From contig CACAIK010000002.1 in NCBI GenBank assembly GCA_902532525.1, positions 62,001 to 126,000 of the forward strand: a DNA stretch of 64,000 nt. Reading direction: 5' to 3'. A model generated the notes under the pieces. That model was not told the DNA's origin and ran no database searches. It was given only the letters and a program-made list of their open reading frames with translations. How positions within the stretch are numbered: position 1 is the stretch's first letter; each line of letters starts with the position of its first letter. The translations under genes and the position numbers were made by a program. This DNA is from an uncultured Pelagibacteraceae bacterium (GTDB lineage: Bacteria > Pseudomonadota > Alphaproteobacteria > Pelagibacterales > Pelagibacteraceae). Shown in pieces: positions 34,266-43,249 of the stretch.

Positions 34266-34486
34266 TGTTTCCAAAAAAATTCTCTAAAATTCTTTTCGTT
34301 TTTTTTATGGGTTTAGGAATGAGTTTGTTAATGACCCTAATTATTACATTTATAAATACAGGTTATGATGAATTTTATTATAAAAGATTTTTCAAAGCTT
34401 GGTCTATTAGTTTGCCAGTTGCATTAGTTGCAACAACTTTTGTTGCACCGTTGGTTAATAAATTAGTGGAAAAAATTACTAAATAG
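34265..34486 (+). CDS. DUF2798-type small membrane protein
   Basis: A 73-aa protein with two membrane helices (LFVFFMGLGMSLLMTLIITF and SISLPVALVATTFVAPLVNK), the layout of DUF2798 proteins. It overlaps the lyase stop codon by 1 bp (TAATG) and precedes the dehydrogenase gene by 12 bp, so it belongs to the TRAP operon. Function unknown. Confidence 0.75.
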   Translation: MFPKKFSKILFVFFMGLGMSLLMTLIITFINTGYDEFYYKRFFKAWSISLPVALVATTFVAPLVNKLVEKITK

Positions 34487-34498
34487 AGAGGATGTCAT

Positions 34499-35413
34499 AT
34501 GAGTGAAAATATAGCTTTTATAGGAGTTGGTAATATGGGAAACCCAATGGCCTGTAATTTAAAGAACGCAGGGAAAAAGGTTAAGGTTTTTGATGTTTCT
34601 AAAGAAATGATTGATAAAGCAGTTGAAAATAATCTTGATGTTGAGAAGGATTTTGGAAAACTAATCAATAGTGAAACGTCTGTAGTAATCACTATGTTAC
34701 CCGAGGGAAAACATTCAAAAGAAGTTTATTTAAAAGAAAATGGTGTTCTAGATAAAGTTTCTAAAAATTGTCTACTAATAGATTGTTCAACAATCGATAT
34801 AGATACCTCTAAAGAAATAGGAAAGAAAGCAAATGAAAAAGGTATTAAGATGATTGATGCACCAGTAAGTGGTGGAGTGATGGGTGCACAAAAAGCAACT
34901 TTAAATATTATGGTTGGTGGATCAAATGATGCATTTAATCAAGCTTTACCTATTTTAAAATTAATGGGTAAAAATATTTATCATGCTGGAGAGATAGGAA
35001 GCGGAAACGGTGCAAAGATTTGTAACAACATGTCTCTTGGAATAACAATGATTGCTGCTTCAGAGTCATTAATGTTAGCAAGAAGATTGAATATAGATAT
35101 AAAGAAAGTTCATGAAATTATGAAAAATGCTTCCGGAAATAGTTGGCCTATTTCAGTTTATCCACCTTTACCTGGATTAATTGAAGGAACTCCATCTAAC
35201 AATAAATATAAGCCAGGCTTTTCTGCAGGTATGATGAACAAAGATTTAAAACTTGCAAATGAATGTGCTAAAAATGCAAATGCATCTACTCCATTAGGAG
35301 AGATGGCATTAGAAATATATTCAAAGTTTTGTGAGGATGGAAACAGTTCGAAAGATTTTTCTGCTATATCAAAGGTAATTGGTGGAGATGCTTGGGATTA
35401 TCCAATAGAATAA
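34499..35413 (+). CDS. mmsB: 3-hydroxyisobutyrate dehydrogenase-like enzyme
   Basis: A 304-aa beta-hydroxyacid dehydrogenase. NAD-binding GVGNMGNPMACNLKNAG, substrate motif DAPVSGGVMGAQKATLNIMV and catalytic lysine region GNGAKICNNMSLGI are all present. FEDGNSSKDFSAISKVI-like C-terminal spacing fits 3-hydroxyisobutyrate dehydrogenase; related enzymes reduce tartronate semialdehyde. AGAGGATG forms a ribosome site. It ends the TRAP operon, and convergent DUF924 begins at once. The precise substrate is inferred from family only. Confidence 0.83.
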   Translation: MSENIAFIGVGNMGNPMACNLKNAGKKVKVFDVSKEMIDKAVENNLDVEKDFGKLINSETSVVITMLPEGKHSKEVYLKENGVLDKVSKNCLLIDCSTIDIDTSKEIGKKANEKGIKMIDAPVSGGVMGAQKATLNIMVGGSNDAFNQALPILKLMGKNIYHAGEIGSGNGAKICNNMSLGITMIAASESLMLARRLNIDIKKVHEIMKNASGNSWPISVYPPLPGLIEGTPSNNKYKPGFSAGMMNKDLKLANECAKNANASTPLGEMALEIYSKFCEDGNSSKDFSAISKVIGGDAWDYPIE

Positions 35414-35974
35414 TTACCAAGAGGAATTTGGACTCTCCAAAAATTTTAACTCATCCGGTGTAGATTTTCTCCCCATAACTTTATTTCGATGCGGATATCT
35501 ATGAAATCGTTTAATTGCAGCGGTATGATCTTTCCAAAATTTTTTTATCTCATTATAGTTTGGATGATTAGATAAATAATTATCTAACAATTTATATGCT
35601 CTATCATGATCTATAACTTCTTCACTGTGAATGTATGGCAATAGCATGAAAAAACGTTGATATTCATCCATTTGATCAAGATACCCGTTATAGACTGCAT
35701 CATTTACAATCAGTCTTGCTTTATGATCAAACTCAAAAGCTTTTTTATCATCTCTATATAAATTTCTTGAAAATTGATCCAATAAAATAACTAAAGCTAG
35801 AGTACTTAATGGTTCATCTTGCCAATCATCATATTCATTTAAAGTAGCTTTTTCATGATCATCTTTGAATTTGTCTCTAATCAATTGATCAAAATTATCA
35901 TCTCTTTTAAATCGCTTTTCAACGACCATATCATCAAACCAAAAATCTAATATTGCTTTGGCTCTATCATTCAT
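35414..35974 (-). CDS. DUF924 family protein
   Basis: The track ORF begins at a TTG (35986); the ATG at 35974 (MNDRAKAILDFWFDD) is preferred (186 aa), overlapping the AhpD-like gene by 8 bp. It has the DUF924 pattern LALVILLDQFSRNLYRDDKKAFEFD and YRFFMLLPYIHSEE-like helices of this all-helical, TPR-like fold. No activity is established. It is the last gene of the peptide-importer operon. Confidence 0.83.
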   Translation of the reverse strand: MNDRAKAILDFWFDDMVVEKRFKRDDNFDQLIRDKFKDDHEKATLNEYDDWQDEPLSTLALVILLDQFSRNLYRDDKKAFEFDHKARLIVNDAVYNGYLDQMDEYQRFFMLLPYIHSEEVIDHDRAYKLLDNYLSNHPNYNEIKKFWKDHTAAIKRFHRYPHRNKVMGRKSTPDELKFLESPNSSW

Positions 35975-36359
35975 AAACTTTGTCAACTTTTACCTGATAT
36001 GATTCAACAAGTCTGTTAGTTTCATTTGCCATTGCAACAACTGCAATAAGTTCGCTTAACATCTCTGTAGTAGCGCCTTTAGATTTAGCAGCGATACTGT
36101 GAGATTTAATACAATACTCACAACTATTTGTCATTGAAACTGCAACATAAATAAGCTCTTTTGTCATTTCATCCAAAGCACCTTTTTTCATCACTTGCTG
36201 TATAGAAGTCCAAGTTCTCTCTAAAGTTTCTGGGTTGTTGGCCAACATTTTCCAAAAATTGTTTATGTAGTCTGTATTTCTCTTCTTTTTTATATCTTCA
36301 AATACCTCTTTCACTTTTCCTGTAGCATCAGCTTCTTCAATCATATTAAAAACTGCCAT
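35967..36359 (-). CDS. AhpD-like carboxymuconolactone decarboxylase-family protein
   Basis: A 130-aa helical protein. The redox motif is NSCEYCIKSHSIAAKSKG (CxxC followed by His), typical of AhpD-like alkylhydroperoxidases. It would act as a thiol peroxidase or disulfide reductase in the cytoplasm. It begins 9 bp after the ABC ATPase gene, with a perfect Shine-Dalgarno overlapping that gene's stop, so it is translated with it. Why it is linked to a peptide-type importer is unclear. Confidence 0.87.
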   Translation of the reverse strand: MAVFNMIEEADATGKVKEVFEDIKKKRNTDYINNFWKMLANNPETLERTWTSIQQVMKKGALDEMTKELIYVAVSMTNSCEYCIKSHSIAAKSKGATTEMLSELIAVVAMANETNRLVESYQVKVDKVYE

Positions 36360-36360
36360 T

Positions 36361-36370
36361 TCACCTCCTT
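36361..36370 (-). promoter_or_regulatory. perfect Shine-Dalgarno of the AhpD-like gene
   Basis: Minus-strand AAGGAGGTGA sits 1 nt before the ATG at 36359 (GGAGG 4 nt before it) and overlaps the stop codon of the ATPase gene. It is the longest anti-16S match I noticed in the window, implying strong translation. Confidence 0.75.
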
Positions 36371-38051
36371 AATTGTAAATTGTTTCTATTTTAGGCATTA
36401 ATCTTAATAATTCCTTAGTATATTCATGATTTGGATTTTTAAACAACTCTTCCGTCTCAGACACCTCGCATAGTTTTCCATTCCTTAAAACTCCAATATC
36501 ATCACACATTTGTCGAACAACTGGTAGATCATGACTTATAAAAAGGATAGTTAAATTAAGTTGTTCTTGTAAATCTTTAAGTAAATTTAGTATTTGAGCC
36601 TGAATACTCACATCCAAAGCAGATGTTGGCTCATCACAAACTAATAATCTTGGTTTTGTTGCTAATGCTCTTGCAATAGAAATTCTTTGTCTCTGTCCTC
36701 CTGAAAACTCATGAGGATATCTTTCGGCTGAAGACTTGGATAACTCCACAGAGTCTAAGAGATCATTTATATACTCATTTAATTCATTAGAGCTAATATT
36801 TGCATCATGTAACTTTATAGGTTCAGCAATGATATCTTTAACCTTAAGCCTACCATTCAACGAAGAGTACGGATCTTGGAATATCATTTGAATTTGTTTT
36901 CTAAATTTAAGTAATTCTTTGTTACTTTTTATATTATTAATACATACATCATCAAAATAAATTTCACCTGAGGTGGGTTTAAATAAATTAACAATCATTT
37001 TTGCAATTGTAGTTTTTCCACTGCCACTTTCACCAACAAGTCCAAAAGATTTTCCCTCTTGTATATTAAATGAAACAGTATCAACTGCTAATACATTATT
37101 TTGAGATTTTTCTGTAAAAAAACCTTCATTAAAAGTTTTACAGAGATTTTTTATTTGAACTAAATCTTTTTTTAAAATCTCTCTTTTATTCCATCTGTTT
37201 AAAATTTTTAAATTAATGTTTTCCTGGTTATTGCTTTCTTTCTCTATAATTTTAAATCTGGATATTTTTTTATTTGTTGGAGGAACAGAACTAACTAAAC
37301 TTTTCGTATAAGTTTCTTTTGGCTCTGTTAATATTTGCTTTGTTGTTCCCAATTCTACCAAATTGCCATTTTTCATGACAGCAACTCTATTGGTAGTCTC
37401 TGCTATAACTCCCATATCATGTGTAATTAATATAACTGCTAAGTTTCTCTCTTTAGTCAGTTTTTTGATAAGTTCTAATATTTGTGATTGTATTGATACA
37501 TCAAGTGCAGTTGTGGGCTCATCTGCAATTAACAACTCTGGTTCACAACATAGAGAAAGTGATATAACAACCCTTTGTCTCATACCTCCTGAAAATTGAT
37601 GAGGATAATCATTAAATCTTTTTTCAGCATCTTTTATGCCTACTTCTTTTAAAAGATTTATTGCTTTTTCTTTTGCTTTTGAGTTACTGAGGTTTAAATG
37701 AGTTTGGATTGTTTCAATAAGTTGTTGTCCAATTGTTAAGATAGGATTTAAAGATGTCTGAGGATCTTGAAAAATAAATCCAATTTTTTTTCCTCTTAAA
37801 CTTAGAATATTTTTTTTATTTTCATGAATATTTATATCGCTTAAATAAATTGATCCTTCAGATACTTTCCCTGGTTCGTCAATTAAATCAATTATTGCAT
37901 TTGCTACAGTACTTTTTCCAGACCCAGATTCCCCAACTAGTCCTACAATTTCTCCTCTTTTTATCTCAATATTAATATCTTTTGCAGCATGAACTGTCTC
38001 TTTTCTCAATTTATAATCCACACTTAAATTTTGTATTTTTAAAAAACTCAT
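36369..38051 (-). CDS. peptide-type ABC transporter, double ATP-binding protein
   Basis: A 560-aa protein with two fused ABC ATPase domains, equivalent to DppD plus DppF. Walker A is GLVGESGSGKSTVANAI in the first and GLVGESGSGKTTIAKMI in the second; signatures are FSGGMRQRV and FSGGQRQRI; both have the GxxDEPT Walker B region. It powers a dipeptide/oligopeptide-type importer (the GsiA/YejF arrangement). It overlaps the upstream permease gene by 4 bp. Ligand unknown. Confidence 0.92.
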   Translation of the reverse strand: MSFLKIQNLSVDYKLRKETVHAAKDINIEIKRGEIVGLVGESGSGKSTVANAIIDLIDEPGKVSEGSIYLSDINIHENKKNILSLRGKKIGFIFQDPQTSLNPILTIGQQLIETIQTHLNLSNSKAKEKAINLLKEVGIKDAEKRFNDYPHQFSGGMRQRVVISLSLCCEPELLIADEPTTALDVSIQSQILELIKKLTKERNLAVILITHDMGVIAETTNRVAVMKNGNLVELGTTKQILTEPKETYTKSLVSSVPPTNKKISRFKIIEKESNNQENINLKILNRWNKREILKKDLVQIKNLCKTFNEGFFTEKSQNNVLAVDTVSFNIQEGKSFGLVGESGSGKTTIAKMIVNLFKPTSGEIYFDDVCINNIKSNKELLKFRKQIQMIFQDPYSSLNGRLKVKDIIAEPIKLHDANISSNELNEYINDLLDSVELSKSSAERYPHEFSGGQRQRISIARALATKPRLLVCDEPTSALDVSIQAQILNLLKDLQEQLNLTILFISHDLPVVRQMCDDIGVLRNGKLCEVSETEELFKNPNHEYTKELLRLMPKIETIYN

Positions 38052-38977
38052 TTTTTCAATTTAGGATTAAGAGTGTCTCTCATCCAGTCTCCTAATAGAT
38101 TAATGGAAAAAGCCAAAACAACTAAGAATATTGCTGGAAAAAAAGTTATCCACCATTCACCAGAAAATAAAAAGTCATTTCCAAGTCTTATTAATGTTCC
38201 TAAAGAAGGAGTAGTTGGAGGAATGCCAACACCTAGAAAACTCAATGTGGCTTCTGCAATTATTGCTAATGCAAGACCTATAGTTCCTATAACAAGTACT
38301 GGTCTCATAATGTTTGGAAGAATATGTTTAAACATTACTATAAAATTAGAAACTCCAATAATTGTTGATGCTGATACATAATCTTTATTTTTTTCAACTA
38401 AAGTTGCTGCTCTTGATACTCTTGCAAACTGTGGCCACTCTGAAATACCAATTGCAAAAATTAAAACATATATTGCCATCTCGTCATGAAGTTCACGCGA
38501 AATTATACCTCGCGCAATACCATCAACAAGAAGTGCCATCAAAATACTTGGAACCGTTAACTGAACATCTGTTAATCTCATAACAATCATTTCATACTTG
38601 CCGCCAAAAAAACCAGCAGTAAGACCTAATCCAACTCCTAAAATTAAACTAAATAAAATTGCTGAGAAACCAACAATCAAAGATATTCTAGATCCATAAA
38701 GAATAGTTGATAACATATCTCTTCCTTGTCCATCAGTACCAAGTAAAAATTCTACTTTTCCTTCGCTAGTCCAAGATGGTGGGGTGAATGCATCCATTAA
38801 AGATAAAGAAGATGGGTCGAATGGATTATAAGGTGTAATAAATTCTACAAAAAATGAACAGAAAAATATTATTGCTAATAAAATTGATGAAACTATTGCT
38901 GTAGGAGATTTTATAAAACTAAAATAAATTTCACTATCTTTTATTTTATCCAAAGTTGTTAAAGCTTTGTTATCCAC
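38048..38977 (-). CDS. peptide-type ABC transporter permease, DppC type
   Basis: A 309-aa permease. The N-terminus FIKSPTAIVSSILLAIIFF and the loop FLLGTDGQGRDMLSTILYGSR are the DppC/OppC hallmark; the EAA motif is VSASTIIGVSNFIVMFKHILP. About six membrane helices. It overlaps its partner permease gene by 8 bp and the ATPase by 4 bp. Confidence 0.92.
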   Translation of the reverse strand: MDNKALTTLDKIKDSEIYFSFIKSPTAIVSSILLAIIFFCSFFVEFITPYNPFDPSSLSLMDAFTPPSWTSEGKVEFLLGTDGQGRDMLSTILYGSRISLIVGFSAILFSLILGVGLGLTAGFFGGKYEMIVMRLTDVQLTVPSILMALLVDGIARGIISRELHDEMAIYVLIFAIGISEWPQFARVSRAATLVEKNKDYVSASTIIGVSNFIVMFKHILPNIMRPVLVIGTIGLALAIIAEATLSFLGVGIPPTTPSLGTLIRLGNDFLFSGEWWITFFPAIFLVVLAFSINLLGDWMRDTLNPKLKK

Positions 38978-39953
38978 TAGCTGAATCTCCTTTAACTCTA
39001 ATTCTTGGATCTATAAAGTAATACAAGATATCGACTATAAAATTTATCATTACAAAAACGAATGCTATAAATACTAAATATGCTGACATAATTGGAATAT
39101 CTACAAACTGAACAGCTTGAATAAAAAGAAATCCCATACCTGGCCATTGAAATACTGTTTCCGTAATTATTGAAAAAGCAATTAATGTTCCAATATTTAT
39201 TCCAGCAATAGTTATTACTGGAATTAGTCCATTTTTAAGTGCGTGCTTATAATTAATGCTTTTTTCATTAATGCCTCTAGCTCTTGCAAACTTTATGTAA
39301 TCAGTCTGAAGTATTTCCATCATTTCAGCTCTGACGAGTCTTATTATATAGGTCATTTGAAAAAGACTTAAAGTAACTGATGGTAATATAATTGCTTTTA
39401 AACCTGATAAGGTTAAAAAGCCTGTCGACCAAAATCCTAGATCTACCACCTCACCTCTTCCAAACGATGGTAGAACGCCTAATATAACTGCAAAAAGATA
39501 AATAAATAAAATACCAATTACAAAAGTTGGAAGAGAAACACCTAATAAAGAAACTGCTAAGATAAAATCACTCAAAAAACCTTTTCTTTTTATGCCTGTA
39601 TATACTCCCAATAAAGTACCAGAAACCAATGCAATTAGAGCAGATATTAAAACTAATTCAATTGTTGCTGGTAATCTTTCAATGATTAATTCAGATACAG
39701 GTCTTCTTAATTGATAAGATATTCCAAATTCTCCTTTAGAGGCATTAATTATAAACCTAGTAAATTGTACATGAATTGGGTCCATTAAACCCAAGGTTTC
39801 TCTTAACTCAGCTCTTTCTTCATCTGATGTTTCCTCACCCACCATATTATTTATTGGGTCTCCTACAAAATTAAAAAGAGAAAAAGATACAAAAGCTACG
39901 ACAAGCATAACCATTGCAGATTGAAACAATCGTTTAAAAAAATACTTTATCAA
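38970..39953 (-). CDS. peptide-type ABC transporter permease, DppB type
   Basis: A 327-aa permease starting MIKYFFKRLFQSAMVMLVV, with FGISYQLRRPVSELIIERLP and the EAA motif YIKFARARGINEKSINYKHA. TETVFQWPGMGFLFIQAV is the conserved DppB end region. It forms the channel with the DppC-type subunit. A 59-bp gap holding a stem-loop separates it from the binding-protein gene. Confidence 0.92.
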   Translation of the reverse strand: MIKYFFKRLFQSAMVMLVVAFVSFSLFNFVGDPINNMVGEETSDEERAELRETLGLMDPIHVQFTRFIINASKGEFGISYQLRRPVSELIIERLPATIELVLISALIALVSGTLLGVYTGIKRKGFLSDFILAVSLLGVSLPTFVIGILFIYLFAVILGVLPSFGRGEVVDLGFWSTGFLTLSGLKAIILPSVTLSLFQMTYIIRLVRAEMMEILQTDYIKFARARGINEKSINYKHALKNGLIPVITIAGINIGTLIAFSIITETVFQWPGMGFLFIQAVQFVDIPIMSAYLVFIAFVFVMINFIVDILYYFIDPRIRVKGDSASG

Positions 39954-39974
39954 TTTATGAAATTTTATTTTTAT

Positions 39975-40002
39975 ACAAGCCCTTTAATTAAAAAGGGCTT
40001 GT
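39975..40002 (-). terminator. stem-loop after peptide-binding-protein gene
   Basis: ACAAGCCCTTT (39975-39985) and AAAGGGCTTGT (39992-40002) form a perfect 11-bp stem with a 6-nt loop, 11 nt past the binding-protein stop. On the transcribed strand what follows is A-rich, not T-rich. It is therefore more likely an mRNA-stabilising 3' structure than an intrinsic terminator. Confidence 0.65.
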
Positions 40003-40012
40003 AATAAATTAT

Positions 40013-41575
40013 TTAGTCAAAGCTCGCAAAACGGAATAACGGCTCGTTATTCGGTCTTATCGGAACATTGACATCTTTTTTTGCAGCCCAAGATATAACT
40101 TGGTGATGTAAAGGAAGATAAGAAATATCATCTTTTACTATTTTCCAAGCTTTAGCTATCGCAGCATTTCTCTTATCTAGGTTAACTTCACCTTCCATAA
40201 CTCTTATCGCAGCATCTACATCAGAGTTGCTAAAGTTAACTCTGTTCCAGCTTGCTCCACTTTCATATAAGTAATGGAAAACATAATGACTATCTAAAGT
40301 TGGAACTCCCCAACCTAACATATAAAAGTCACCTTGATTATCTTTTAGTTCTTTAAAGTGCTTACTTTTTGTTTGGGCAAATAAATTTACTTTAACACCG
40401 ATTTTACCTAACATACCAACAACAGCTGTGCATATAGCTTCATCATTTACATATCTGTCATTTGGACATCTAAGCTCAACTTCAAATCCATTCGGATATC
40501 CAGCATCAGCTAGAAGTTTTTTTGCAGCAGCTACATCATAAGGAAGTCTTTTATCAAGTTCCTCTGTGTATCCATTAACACCTGGAAAAGTAATTATTCC
40601 AGCAGGTTCACTTAAACCTCTCATTACTTTTTTCTTAATTGCCTCAATATCTATAGCTTGATAAAGAGCTTGTCTAACTGCTTTCTTTTTGAATGGATTA
40701 TCACCTGTATTACCTGTTCTAAGTTTATCTGCTCCCTGATCCATACCAAGGAATATAGTTCTCATTTGAGCAGTGCTTTCAACTTTGTGAGCAGGTGAAT
40801 TTTTAATTCTAGCTAAATCTTGCACAGGTGCATCAGTAACAACATCAATTTCACCAGATAAAAGAGCTGCAACTCTAGTAGCTGCATTTTTTATAGGTAG
40901 TAGATGAATTTCTGTTACTTTGTCATCCTTCATAGTACCCCACCATTTTTTATTACGTTTGAAAACTGTTTTAGTATTTGGTTCTCTTAATGTAATTTTA
41001 AATGGTCCAGTTCCCATAGCATTTGTAGCTGAAAATGTTTCTTGTCCAGCATCCCAGTTCTGCGCCATGACTGCAAAATTCTTTTCACTCCATTTTTTTG
41101 ACATTATAAAAATGTTTGAAAGTTGGTTTAAAAGAATTGGATTTGGTTTACTTGTTGTAATTTCTACTGTGTAGTCATTAACTGCTTTTACACCTGATAC
41201 TGTACTAATATATTCTTTAAAATCAGATGTTCTTTGTTTTGCTCTTAAAATACTAAATACAACGTCTTCAGATGTAAATGGAGTTCCATCAGAAAATTTA
41301 ACATCTTCTCTTAATTTAAAGATCCAAGTATTAGGACCTTGAGTTCTCCACTCTGTTGCTAGTTGAGGTCCAATTTTCATATCTAATCCTCTGGTAACTA
41401 GAGCTTCGTATACTTGTCTAGATACTTGAGTGGTAGGACCTTCGTTTTGAGCATGAGGATCAAGTGTTAAACTATCACCCTGCATTGACCATTTAATAGT
41501 TTTTGCAAACGCTTGTGTTGGAGCAAAAGCTAGAAAAAAAGCCAATAAAATTTTTATAAAATACCCATACTTCAT
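40013..41575 (-). CDS. peptide-type ABC transporter substrate-binding protein (family 5)
   Basis: A 520-aa secreted protein. Signal peptide MKYGYFIKILLAFFLAFAPTQAFA; mature part has SLDPHAQNEGPT-type start (DSLTLDPHAQNEG), LREDVKFSDGTPFTSEDVVFS and MGTGPFKITLREPNTK, the family-5 (DppA/OppA) hallmarks. It binds peptides or other small molecules such as opines, glycosides or nickel complexes. AGGAGAGAG gives the ribosome site. The operon order is binding protein, DppB, DppC, double ATPase, AhpD-like, DUF924. Confidence 0.92.
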   Translation of the reverse strand: MKYGYFIKILLAFFLAFAPTQAFAKTIKWSMQGDSLTLDPHAQNEGPTTQVSRQVYEALVTRGLDMKIGPQLATEWRTQGPNTWIFKLREDVKFSDGTPFTSEDVVFSILRAKQRTSDFKEYISTVSGVKAVNDYTVEITTSKPNPILLNQLSNIFIMSKKWSEKNFAVMAQNWDAGQETFSATNAMGTGPFKITLREPNTKTVFKRNKKWWGTMKDDKVTEIHLLPIKNAATRVAALLSGEIDVVTDAPVQDLARIKNSPAHKVESTAQMRTIFLGMDQGADKLRTGNTGDNPFKKKAVRQALYQAIDIEAIKKKVMRGLSEPAGIITFPGVNGYTEELDKRLPYDVAAAKKLLADAGYPNGFEVELRCPNDRYVNDEAICTAVVGMLGKIGVKVNLFAQTKSKHFKELKDNQGDFYMLGWGVPTLDSHYVFHYLYESGASWNRVNFSNSDVDAAIRVMEGEVNLDKRNAAIAKAWKIVKDDISYLPLHHQVISWAAKKDVNVPIRPNNEPLFRFASFD

Positions 41576-41636
41576 TTCTCTCTCCTATATTATTAAAATA
41601 AAAATCTAACTTATTAATTATGTAAACTAAAGTGAT

Positions 41637-42362
41637 TTAATTCACTATTTTTTTGAAGTTTTCGTAAAGAATTTTAGAATATTTGTTCATAGATTGAATA
41701 TTGTCTTTCGCATCACTATCAAATTTATCAAGAGCTCCCTGTCCTAACTGACTCTCTAATGCAGACTTATATTCAGGCACACATCCCCATTCTCCTACAG
41801 TGGTATCTTTTATCTCTATGTGAAATTGAATACCGTAAGCATGTTTTTTGTATTTAAAAATTTGGTATTTCGTTTCAGGAGACGACGCTAAAAGAGTTAT
41901 ATCATTATTATTTTCTAGATTTTGAACTTCATATGAATGCCATTGGAGTGATTTAATAATATCAGGATATTCTTTAAATAATAAATCGTCCTTTTTACTG
42001 TTTAAAAAATTAATGTCTAAAATACCTATCTCTGGATTTTTTGATTTAACTACTTTACCTCCAACTACCTCTCCTAATAATTGACAACCTAAACAAAAAC
42101 CTAAATATGGTTTATTTAAGTCTACTACAAATTCTTTGATTTTTTTTTTCTCTTCTATTAACCAAGGGTAATCTTTTTCCATCCAAGTATCCATTGGTCC
42201 GCCCATACAAAACATTGCATCAAATCCAGTTAAATCATCAGGTATTTTTTCTCCTTCGTCAAGTTCTACAGTTTTAATATGAACTTTATCCTTTAACATT
42301 AAATCTTTAATATAACCAGGATCCTCAATTTTAATGTGTTGAAGAACAATTATATTTTTCAT
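41637..42362 (-). CDS. class I glutamine amidotransferase-like protein
   Basis: A 241-aa triad-type amidotransferase domain. The nucleophile cysteine is in YLGFCLGCQLLGEVVGG and the His-x-Glu pair in YGIQFHIEIKD. MCMGGPMDTW-like segment (FDAMFCMGGPMDTW) is typical of stand-alone GATase enzymes related to gamma-glutamyl hydrolases. It could release glutamine ammonia or cleave gamma-glutamyl bonds. It overlaps the upstream phosphatase gene by 4 bp. Confidence 0.83.
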   Translation of the reverse strand: MKNIIVLQHIKIEDPGYIKDLMLKDKVHIKTVELDEGEKIPDDLTGFDAMFCMGGPMDTWMEKDYPWLIEEKKKIKEFVVDLNKPYLGFCLGCQLLGEVVGGKVVKSKNPEIGILDINFLNSKKDDLLFKEYPDIIKSLQWHSYEVQNLENNNDITLLASSPETKYQIFKYKKHAYGIQFHIEIKDTTVGEWGCVPEYKSALESQLGQGALDKFDSDAKDNIQSMNKYSKILYENFKKIVN

Positions 42363-43162
42363 GTAGCTGGCTTGAGTAATTTTAAAATTTTTTTATGATT
42401 TGATAAATTATTTGAAACAATTATGTTTCCACCTAATGAAGCATCTTTATTATCCCATGTAGTAATTATTCCACCTGATGCTTTAATAATTGGTATTATC
42501 GGATGTATATCCCAAATTTTGTTTGCACATTGAGCTACAATATCTAGTCTTCCCTCTGCTAATTGGCAATATGTTAGTGCATCGAAACATGGAAACTGCA
42601 TTCTCTTGATAAATTTCATTATTTTTTTTTGTTTTTGAAAAGATAAAGTTCCGTGAAAAGCAGCAGCGAATTTCAAATAATCAAATTTTATTTTTTTGTT
42701 TACTTTTAATTTTCTTTTTTTTCCATTTTCAAACACAAAAGCAGATTTATCATCTTGATTTAAATAGTATCTTTTCATTCTTGGAAAATTTGCTAAACCA
42801 ACTATAGGGGCGTCGTTATAATTTAGAGAAATTAAATTGCTCCATGTAGGATTTCCAGCGACAAATGATCTTGTCCCATCAATTGGGTCAATTATCCATG
42901 AAAATAGACTTTTTGTTTTTTTTGCACCAAACTCTTCACCGATAATTTGATGATCTGGGAACTTATCATTAATCTTTTTTCTTATAAATTTTTCAAAAGC
43001 TTTATCAGCACTGGTAACGGGATCATAACCTTTACCTTTTAACTTGTTATTAATTGTAAAAGTTTTGTTAAGTTTAGTGTAATAAAAATTAGTTAAATCC
43101 TTAGCAAGCTTATTCAAAAAGGTGTAATAAATCTTGAAATCTTTTGTTTTTTTGAAGGTCAT
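42359..43162 (-). CDS. inositol monophosphatase family phosphatase (HisN-like)
   Basis: A 267-aa Mg-dependent phosphatase. The metal motifs are GEEFG, DPIDGTRSFVAGNP and WDIHPIIPIIKASGG. The family dephosphorylates myo-inositol phosphate, histidinol phosphate or 3'-phosphonucleotides. The DGTRSF form resembles histidinol-phosphatase (HisN) more than inositol phosphatase. It is co-translated with the amidotransferase. Substrate not decided. Confidence 0.84.
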   Translation of the reverse strand: MTFKKTKDFKIYYTFLNKLAKDLTNFYYTKLNKTFTINNKLKGKGYDPVTSADKAFEKFIRKKINDKFPDHQIIGEEFGAKKTKSLFSWIIDPIDGTRSFVAGNPTWSNLISLNYNDAPIVGLANFPRMKRYYLNQDDKSAFVFENGKKRKLKVNKKIKFDYLKFAAAFHGTLSFQKQKKIMKFIKRMQFPCFDALTYCQLAEGRLDIVAQCANKIWDIHPIIPIIKASGGIITTWDNKDASLGGNIIVSNNLSNHKKILKLLKPAT

Positions 43163-43249
43163 TTATCTGACGAGTAATAGTTAAAATATACAACTAGTTC
43201 AAATAAAATATCTTGAAAATTTTAGAATTTGATAGAAGAATCCAGGTAG

